A DNA stretch of 5,676 nucleotides from Paludibacter sp. (GTDB lineage: Bacteria > Bacteroidota > Bacteroidia > Bacteroidales > Paludibacteraceae): assembly GCA_031284665.1 (NCBI GenBank), contig JAITXR010000043.1, positions 1 to 5,676 on the forward strand, given 5' to 3'. The position numbers and the translations under genes were made by a program. Shown one piece after another: positions 1-4,760 of this stretch (position 1 is its first letter; each line of letters starts with the position of its first letter). Below the pieces are notes generated by a model. That model saw only the letters and a list, made by a program, of their open reading frames with translations. It did not search any database and was not told where the DNA came from.

Positions 1-178
1 GCACATTTGTCATCCACGATTCTTGCTTGAAATCGGACAGAGAAGTGCGAATGGCGGTTTGTGGTTTGTATTTTTCGCAAAAAAGTTTGAAACTTTTTGC
101 TTTGGTATTTTCTGTTGCCTTTACTTCTATCGGTATGATTTCGCCCTCGTGCTGAACGACAAAATCGACTTAGGCAGT
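1..178 (-). pseudogene. Decayed 3' fragment of an AAA/DUF4143-type ATPase gene
   Basis: Read on the minus strand, bases 169 to 1 encode 56 open residues beginning VDFVVQHEGEIIPIEVKA and later reading AIRTSLSDFKQESWMTNV before the window ends. This matches the C-terminal domain of the large AAA_14/DUF4143 ATPase family, which has a PD-(D/E)xK-like fold: the Asp of VDF and the E-x-K of IEVK are the family signature. Intact members are about 380-450 residues, and the P-loop ATPase half is missing here. Directly before VDF is an in-frame TAA (170-172), preceded by codons for T and A. Relatives usually read AEVDF at this point, so the TAA is plausibly a GAA-to-TAA nonsense change (inference). No plausible start codon precedes the fragment in frame. 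The family's cellular role is poorly defined. The identity is fairly secure from the motif; the pseudogene status rests on the stop codon and the missing N-terminus. Confidence 0.72.
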
Positions 179-246
179 ACAAATTAGAAAAATCATTACA
201 CTTTTATCTACATAAAACAAATATTATAATATTGAATTTCATAATA
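179..246. other. AT-rich junction downstream of rnfD, no supported gene
   Basis: This short, very AT-rich stretch lies between the end of rnfD and the ATPase remnant, where rnfG would be expected. It holds a perfect 14-bp palindrome (220-233) and a 12-codon minus-strand ORF (242 to 204, MKFNIIIFVLCR then TAA) that starts four bases after the rnfD stop. The small ORF has a hydrophobic, signal-peptide-like start but is too short to call a gene. It does not resemble the start of rnfG as I know it. No GC-rich hairpin followed by a U-tract is visible, so an intrinsic terminator cannot be claimed. Confidence 0.5.
220..233. repeat. Perfect 14-bp AT palindrome after rnfD
   Basis: AATATTATAATATT is identical to its own reverse complement. 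It begins 14 bases past the rnfD stop codon on the minus strand. It has no GC pairs, so a stable RNA hairpin is unlikely. The sequence ATAATATT recurs at 241-248, overlapping the rnfD stop. It could be chance in AT-rich DNA. Confidence 0.45.
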
Positions 247-1209
247 TTAAGATTTCCCAAATCTTTTCGGTTTCACATAAGTATTTATCAGCGGAGTAAA
301 TGCGTTCATTATCAAAATGGCAAATGATACTCCTTCGGGGTACGAGCCAAAATTGCGTATTAAAATAGTAATTATTCCAATTCCAACGCCGTAAATTATT
401 TGTCCGAAGTGGCTCATTGGTGAAGTTGCAAAATCGCTTGCCATAAAAATCGCACCAAGCATAAGTCCTCCTGCAAAAAGGTCGAAAAATGGAGCAGCCA
501 CATCGCCCCAATGCAATAATCCGCTGAAAACGAATACAGTAGCAAAAATAGAAACCGGAATATGCCACGAAATTATTTTTCGGAAAAGCAAAAACGCAAA
601 GCCCAACAAAAGTGCAAAAGCCGAAACTTCGCCAAACGAGCCGCCCATATATCCAATTCCAAAATTGAGAATGCTAAAATTATTGGTGTGCATCATTTCT
701 GTAATCGAATCGGAAAACTTGGCGAGCGCAAGAGGCGTAGCACCACTTTGAGCGTCTAAAGCGGGGAATGTGCCGGGTAGCGACCAAGTTGTCATTGCCA
801 CCGGAAACGAGATGAGCATAAACACACGCCCTACCAGAGCCGGATTAAAGGGATTGTTGCCCAAACCACCAAAGGTCATTTTGCCAACGCCGATTGCCAC
901 AAGCGAGCCAATTACAACCATCCAAAGCGGAATGATTGACGGTAAATTCATTGCCAGCAATGTGCCGGTAACAATCGCTGAGCCGTCGGTTATGCTCGTT
1001 TTTCCTTTCAGTAGAAATTTTTGAATTAAATATTCAAACAGAACACACGAAATTATCGCCGTCAAAGTTGTAAGTATTGCTCCTACACCGAAAAATAAAA
1101 AGCCCATCAGCAATGCCGGAGCAAGTGCAATCAGCACTCCGAACATGTTTTTTTGTATCGAGTCGCCGCTGTGAATATGTGGCGAAGGAGAAATTATTAA
1201 TTTTGTCAT
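247..1209 (-). CDS. rnfD: RnfD, membrane subunit with covalent FMN of the Rnf ferredoxin:NAD oxidoreductase
   Basis: Integral membrane subunit of the Rnf complex, which couples electron flow between ferredoxin and NAD(H) to Na+ or H+ translocation; homologous to NqrB. The 320-residue length is usual for the family. The N-terminus MTKLIISPSPHIHSGDSIQK is typical of RnfD and fixes the start; ATG follows an A-rich leader with no Shine-Dalgarno. About ten hydrophobic segments span residues 25-310. The flavinylation motif SGATPLA is at 155-161, with T158 the expected covalent FMN acceptor. Other conserved blocks are GGLGNNPFNPALVGRVF (114-130), DFATSPMS (259-266) and YPEGVSFAILIMN (290-302). It lies 27 bases after rnfC. 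The reading frame is complete with an ordinary C-terminus. Unusually, rnfG, whose product carries a second covalent FMN, does not follow. The coupling ion cannot be deduced from this sequence. Confidence 0.96.
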   Translation of the reverse strand: MTKLIISPSPHIHSGDSIQKNMFGVLIALAPALLMGFLFFGVGAILTTLTAIISCVLFEYLIQKFLLKGKTSITDGSAIVTGTLLAMNLPSIIPLWMVVIGSLVAIGVGKMTFGGLGNNPFNPALVGRVFMLISFPVAMTTWSLPGTFPALDAQSGATPLALAKFSDSITEMMHTNNFSILNFGIGYMGGSFGEVSAFALLLGFAFLLFRKIISWHIPVSIFATVFVFSGLLHWGDVAAPFFDLFAGGLMLGAIFMASDFATSPMSHFGQIIYGVGIGIITILIRNFGSYPEGVSFAILIMNAFTPLINTYVKPKRFGKS

Positions 1210-1226
1210 ATATATGTTTTTTATTT

Positions 1227-1240
1227 TGTCTATTGTCTAT
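1227..1240. repeat. Two tandem copies of a 7-mer in the rnfC-rnfD gap
   Basis: TGTCTAT occurs twice in direct succession on the plus strand (ATAGACA twice on the coding strand). The right-hand copy overlaps the TAG stop of rnfC at 1237-1239, and the array ends 17 bases before the rnfD ATG. A similar perfect double 7-mer lies in the rnfB-rnfC gap. Function unknown; possibly only replication slippage. Confidence 0.6.
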
Positions 1241-2562
1241 TTTCTTCCCCGAATAATTCCTCCCACAGTAGTTTTTCCATAGCGTACATAGTCGAGTATT
1301 GGGCGGTTTGACGGGCAAACATACGAGCAGCAGCCACATTCCATACAATCCATAACGTGGTTGGTTTCCATTTTATCCCACAAGCTATTTTCGCTTTGAG
1401 TCATAAGCAGATACGGCTCAAGTCCCATCGGGCAGGCGTTTACACATTTGCTGCAACGAATGCAATTTGCCGCCTCTTTGCGTTGTGCCTGTTCGTTGTT
1501 GATAAACAAAATTCCCGCACTTCCTTTCACAGCCGGAGTATCGAGACTTGCCACTGCGCGCCCCATCATTGGTCCTCCGGCAATAATTTTTTCGGTAGTT
1601 TCGGGTATGCCGCCGGCTTGTGCCACTATTGCCGACAAATTAACACCTATACGTACTAAATAATTGCCCGGATTTTGAGCATCTTTGCCTGTGATAGTCA
1701 TAACTCGCTCGAAAAGCGGCTTGTTTTTCTGAACTGCCTGATAAATAGCAAATACAGTTGCAACATTTTGAACTACAGCGCCAACTTCTATTGGAAGTTT
1801 TCCGCTTGGCACTTGTCGGCGAATAACGGCATCGATAAGTTGTTTTTCGCCTCCTTGTGGGTATTTTGTTTTAAGTGCTTGAATTTCAATTCCTTGATAA
1901 TTTTTTGCTAATTTACTTAAATGTGCAATAACATCTTTTTTATTATTTTCAATTCCAATAACAGCACGTTTTACGTCTAAAACTTTCATAATTATTGTAA
2001 CGCCAATAAGTATTTCGTCGGCGTGGCAGAGCATCAGTGCGTGGTCGCAAGTGAGATAAGGCTCGCATTCTACTCCATTGATTATCAATATATTGGCTTT
2101 TTTATCGGGTGGCGGCGAAAGTTTAACGTGTGCAGGAAATGTAGCCCCACCAAGCCCTACAATTCCTGCATTTTTAATTTTTGCAAGAATTTCCTCTTTT
2201 GTGAAATTACATTGGCTGATAATATCGGGACTGCGGTCGATGGTTTCGAGCCATTCATCGCCTTCAACATCTATAAATACAGCAAGTTGTTTACGTCCCG
2301 AAACGTCGGGTTGACTGTCGATTTTGCTTACTTTCCCCGAAACCGACGAATGTACATTTGCCGAAATAAAACCATTAGCCTCTCCAATAATTTGCCCAAC
2401 CCGTACTGTGTCGCCTTTTTCAACAACTGCTTTTGCGGGTGCGCCGGTATGATTCGACAACGAAATGACTACTTGCGGCGGTATTTCGGCTCGAATTATT
2501 GTTTTGCCAGCCGATAATTTATTTTCTTTTGGGTGAATGCCACCTATTCGGAATGTGTGCAT
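1237..2562 (-). CDS. rnfC: RnfC, NADH-binding Fe-S flavoprotein subunit of the Rnf complex
   Basis: Peripheral cytoplasmic subunit that exchanges electrons with NAD(H), related to the 51-kDa NuoF subunit of complex I. At 441 residues it has the usual length. Visible regions in order are: an N-terminal RnfC barrel-sandwich domain (about 1-110, opening HTFRIGGIHPKENKLSAGK); an FMN/NADH-binding domain (about 130-280) with the glycine-rich loop GIVGLGGATFPAHVK at 133-147, INGVECEPYLTCDHA at 161-175 and YPQGGEKQL at 234-242; an SLBB-like region (about 285-335); and two [4Fe-4S] motifs, C367-C370-C373-C377-P and C406-C409-C412-C416-P. C411 is an additional cysteine inside the second motif. The start at 2562 is supported by the conserved HTFRIGGIHP opening. 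The gene sits 26 bases after rnfB and 27 before rnfD, clearly in one transcript. No broken or missing catalytic element is seen. Confidence 0.96.
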   Translation of the reverse strand: MHTFRIGGIHPKENKLSAGKTIIRAEIPPQVVISLSNHTGAPAKAVVEKGDTVRVGQIIGEANGFISANVHSSVSGKVSKIDSQPDVSGRKQLAVFIDVEGDEWLETIDRSPDIISQCNFTKEEILAKIKNAGIVGLGGATFPAHVKLSPPPDKKANILIINGVECEPYLTCDHALMLCHADEILIGVTIIMKVLDVKRAVIGIENNKKDVIAHLSKLAKNYQGIEIQALKTKYPQGGEKQLIDAVIRRQVPSGKLPIEVGAVVQNVATVFAIYQAVQKNKPLFERVMTITGKDAQNPGNYLVRIGVNLSAIVAQAGGIPETTEKIIAGGPMMGRAVASLDTPAVKGSAGILFINNEQAQRKEAANCIRCSKCVNACPMGLEPYLLMTQSENSLWDKMETNHVMDCMECGCCSYVCPSNRPILDYVRYGKTTVGGIIRGRK

Positions 2563-2576
2563 ATTTTAGATTTTAG
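2563..2576. repeat. Two tandem copies of a 7-mer in the rnfB-rnfC gap
   Basis: ATTTTAG occurs twice in a row on the plus strand (CTAAAAT twice on the coding strand). The array directly abuts the rnfC ATG, so it forms the whole proximal translation leader of rnfC. There is no Shine-Dalgarno; an A-rich leader is normal for Bacteroidota. A change of one repeat unit would alter the spacing between rnfB and rnfC but no coding sequence. Confidence 0.6.
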
Positions 2577-2588
2577 AATACAGAGTTT

Positions 2589-3416
2589 TTATAAACTTTC
2601 AACTTTTAACTTAAATTCCACTATGGCTTTTGTTGAGCAAGTTTCTACGCATTTGCCGCAGAGCGTGCATTTGTCATCGTGGATAAAAGCGAGATTATTA
2701 TTAATGCTAATAGCCTCAAAATCACATACTTTTTGGCATTTTGAACATCCGATACAAGCCGCACTGCAACTTTTTCGGGCTATTCCGCCTTTTTCTTCGT
2801 TGCGGCAAGCAACATAAATGCGGTGATTTTCCGCTCCTTTTTTCCTGATTTCGAGTAACATTTTCGGACAGGCTTTGACGCAAGCCCCGCAGGATGTGCA
2901 TTTATTTTCGTCAATTTCGGGCAGTTGAGTTGCTGCATTTATTGATATTGCTCCAAAAGTACAGGCGAGTTCGCAGTCGCCAAAACCGATGCAGCCAAAC
3001 GAGCATCCTGTTTCGCCACTGTAAAGATTATGTGCTATCGAGCAGCGTTTTGCACCGTTGTAGAGGTTGGTTTGTGGGCGATGTTCGCAAGTTCCGGCGC
3101 AGCGCAATACTGCAACTTTGGGTACTGCCTCGGAGGAAGTTTTGCCAAGAATTGCCGACACATTTTGCATCACTGCGTTGCCGCCTACCGGACAGAGCAA
3201 GGCGTCGAGCGAAGTGGCGCTGACACAGGCATTTGCAAAACCGCTACAACCCGCGAAACCACAAGCACCACAGTTTGCCGCCGGTAATACTGCTTGGACT
3301 TGGTCGATTAGCGGGTCTTGATAAACATAAAATTTTTTTGCCGTCAGAAATAGAATTGTGGCGGCTACGGCTCCCAATATTCCTAATGTTAAAAGTGAAA
3401 TTAATATTACATTCAT
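2589..3416 (-). CDS. rnfB: RnfB, polyferredoxin subunit of the Rnf complex
   Basis: Membrane-anchored Fe-S subunit that accepts electrons from reduced ferredoxin. One N-terminal membrane helix (about residues 3-25) is followed by the RnfB-specific Fe-S domain with C49, C52, C57 and C75 (NCGACGFAGCSGF). Next come a cysteine-rich linker (C106, C110, C125) and four ferredoxin-like clusters: C138-C142-C148-C152, C173-C176-C179-C183, C221-C224-C227-C231 and C250-C253-C256-C260. At 275 residues it is the long form found in Bacteroidota, clostridia and similar anaerobes, compared with about 190 residues for E. coli RsxB. The Pro usually found after the last cysteine is kept only in the C173-C183 cluster: it is T153, D232 and S261 in the other three. 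The start at 3416 gives the expected short N-terminus before the helix. It is 14 bases downstream of rseC and 26 upstream of rnfC. Confidence 0.95.
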   Translation of the reverse strand: MNVILISLLTLGILGAVAATILFLTAKKFYVYQDPLIDQVQAVLPAANCGACGFAGCSGFANACVSATSLDALLCPVGGNAVMQNVSAILGKTSSEAVPKVAVLRCAGTCEHRPQTNLYNGAKRCSIAHNLYSGETGCSFGCIGFGDCELACTFGAISINAATQLPEIDENKCTSCGACVKACPKMLLEIRKKGAENHRIYVACRNEEKGGIARKSCSAACIGCSKCQKVCDFEAISINNNLAFIHDDKCTLCGKCVETCSTKAIVEFKLKVESL

Positions 3417-3430
3417 TTATATTGTAAATT

Positions 3431-3841
3431 TCAAAGTTTTATTCTGAATTTTAATTTATTGTTGATTTTTGTGTTGAAAATTTTTAATATCAAAAAATAT
3501 ATACAAATGCTCGCAATAGCAATAATTGCCGAAATCCATTCTTGTAATTGCAGTGCAGTGCCTACAAGTAACGCTGCAACAATTAAAAATACCGGTATTG
3601 CAAATGCCAGAAAAACAGCGTAATAACCTATTCGGCTGCTCCCCGAAATAATAACCTCATCGCCTAATTTAATATTGTAATTATTGTTTTCAATATCAAT
3701 CGTTTTTTGTTTTGCATCAGCCATAGTACACGATTTTTTCGCATCACACGCACTGCAAGCCGATTGCTGCATAATTTCAACTTGAATAATCTGTTTGTTA
3801 ATTTTGGTAACAATGCCGCTGTGTTCAATTTCTTTGCTCAT
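3431..3841 (-). CDS. rseC: RseC/MucC-family membrane protein associated with the Rnf operon
   Basis: A 136-residue protein of the RseC/MucC family (SoxR reducing system protein in E. coli). It has a small soluble N-terminal domain followed by two membrane helices (about 71-95 and 101-121) and a basic tail. The N-terminal domain carries the family cysteine pattern C29-x2-C32-x5-C38 (SACSACDAKKSC), then the beta-rich segment IKLGDEVIISGSS (57-69). In Bacteroidota a gene of this family commonly opens the rnf operon, and here it lies 14 bases ahead of rnfB, which strongly supports the call. In E. coli, RseC is linked with the Rsx/Rnf complex in keeping SoxR reduced; a role in Rnf assembly or redox adjustment is inferred, not shown. 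The ATG at 3841 follows TAATAAGA. Only three cysteines are visible in the motif, so cluster binding is uncertain. Confidence 0.87.
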   Translation of the reverse strand: MSKEIEHSGIVTKINKQIIQVEIMQQSACSACDAKKSCTMADAKQKTIDIENNNYNIKLGDEVIISGSSRIGYYAVFLAFAIPVFLIVAALLVGTALQLQEWISAIIAIASICIYFLILKIFNTKINNKLKFRIKL

Positions 3842-4005
3842 CTTATTATAGAGTCTATTAACAATTTACAAATTAGTTTGGCTTTAACTCAAAAAGGCTA
3901 CGTTGGTAAATCAATCAGAGAAATTTTGATATTTGGAAAGGCTTATTTGACAATTTCCGATACTTAACGGGAAAAACCTATATTTATTCAACAATGCCAT
4001 ATTTT
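3842..4005. promoter_or_regulatory. 164-base spacer upstream of the rseC-rnf operon; presumed promoter region
   Basis: This is the only gap longer than 30 bases between the genes from 247 to the right edge, so it probably contains the start of the rnf transcript and the end of the glycosyltransferase transcript. I looked on the minus strand for the Bacteroidota pattern TTTG, about 19 bases, TAnnTTTG and found no good match. A sigma70-like pair TTGTCA-N16-TATCAA exists (coding strand, 3953 down to 3926) but has no phylum-specific support. No GC-rich stem with a U-tract is visible after the wecG-like stop. The open plus-strand frame running through here is a continuation of one antisense to rseC and is not credible. 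Confidence 0.35.
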
Positions 4006-4755
4006 TCATAACGGCAGTTTGATATTTTCTTTCCGAATAAATAGAACTCGGAGCAAATGAGTGAAGAAAATCAGTTGATTATAAATATTTCGGCGAAAAA
4101 TTTCCGGTCGATAAATAATTCTGATTAGCCATTCAAGCCCTATTTTTTGCCAAAAAGCACTTGGGCGTTTTTGATTATCAGCATACCAATCAAATACGTT
4201 TCCAATAGTGGCAATAATATTTACGTTGACAAAATTTTTGTTTTGTACCGACCATTTTTCCTGTTTTGGTGCAGTAAGCCCAATAAACAACACATCAGGC
4301 GCAAAAGCGTTAATTGCTTTGTGCATTTCGGCATTTTCGGCATCCGAAAATTTATCGCGATAGGGTGGGGCAAAAGTTCCAACTGTAATATTAGGGAAAT
4401 CGCGTTTGTAATGTTCGGTAATTTTTTGTAAAGTGAGTTCGTTGGAGCCGAGAAAGAAGACTTTGCCGCATTTTTCGTTCATTTTTTTTGACAAAAACTG
4501 AAATGTATCCCAACCTGTAATTCGACTAATTCGCTGTCTGAATTTTAAAAATGTCAGCAACCCAAAATAAACTCCATCCAAAGTCAGGAAGTCGGAATTT
4601 TTGAGGGCAAAATCCATTTCAGGGTCGTGCGACGAGATGCCGTAAGAGTTTGGGCTTATTGTATTTATGACATATTTTTGGTCTAATGCAACACAATCGA
4701 GCGAGTCGATAATTATTGTATATCCCGAAAATTTAAAAAGATGCTTAGTTTCCAT
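4006..4755 (-). CDS. WecG/TagA/CpsF-family (GT26) glycosyltransferase
   Basis: Glycosyltransferase of the WecG/TagA/CpsF family, which moves a sugar such as ManNAc, ManNAcA or glucose from a nucleotide donor to a lipid-linked intermediate on the inner face of the membrane. At 249 residues it has the expected size. Family features are SPNSYGI (34-40), the LTLDGVYFG block (57-65) with D60 in the position of the likely catalytic Asp, KVFFLGSNE (98-106), DVLFIGLTAPKQEKW (154-168) and, near the end, IGNVFDWYADNQKRPSAFW (184-202) followed by GLEWLIRI. The last 40 residues are basic and hydrophobic, as in the membrane-associating tail of TagA-type enzymes. The ATG at 4755 lies 5 bases after the preceding GT2 gene, indicating translational coupling. 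Sugar specificity cannot be read from the sequence, so no symbol is given. Confidence 0.9.
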   Translation of the reverse strand: METKHLFKFSGYTIIIDSLDCVALDQKYVINTISPNSYGISSHDPEMDFALKNSDFLTLDGVYFGLLTFLKFRQRISRITGWDTFQFLSKKMNEKCGKVFFLGSNELTLQKITEHYKRDFPNITVGTFAPPYRDKFSDAENAEMHKAINAFAPDVLFIGLTAPKQEKWSVQNKNFVNVNIIATIGNVFDWYADNQKRPSAFWQKIGLEWLIRIIYRPEIFRRNIYNQLIFFTHLLRVLFIRKENIKLPL

Positions 4756-4760
4756 ATTCT

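Noticed and set aside
1..25. Resemblance of CATTTGTCATC near position 4 to the same 11-mer near position 2668
   Set aside because: The match is short, does not extend, and the second copy codes for the conserved cluster region of rnfB; treated as coincidence.
239..568. Minus-strand 109-codon ORF overlapping rnfD
   Set aside because: It is in a different frame within well-supported rnfD, has low-complexity composition and matches no family I recognise; a shadow ORF.
1034..1348. Minus-strand 104-codon ORF across the rnfC-rnfD boundary
   Set aside because: It overlaps the conserved C-terminus of rnfC and N-terminus of rnfD in another frame; no domain is visible.
2023..2517. Plus-strand 164-codon ORF opposite rnfC
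   Set aside because: It is entirely antisense to a conserved gene, has skewed composition rich in Cys, Phe and Asn, and has no recognisable motif; explained by codon use on the opposite strand.
2533..2817. Plus-strand ORF with Cys/His-like composition opposite rnfB
   Set aside because: It lies antisense to the ferredoxin motifs of rnfB; the repeated pattern is the reverse complement of the cysteine repeats.
3926..3953. Sigma70-like TTGTCA-N16-TATCAA upstream of rseC
   Set aside because: Only a 5/6 plus 4/6 match in AT-rich DNA, and Bacteroidota primary sigma factors use a different consensus; not listed as a promoter.
3707..3967. Plus-strand ORF running through the rseC upstream spacer
   Set aside because: Half is antisense to rseC and the rest (ending LTQKGYVGKSI and so on) matches no family I know; no leader or partner gene supports it.
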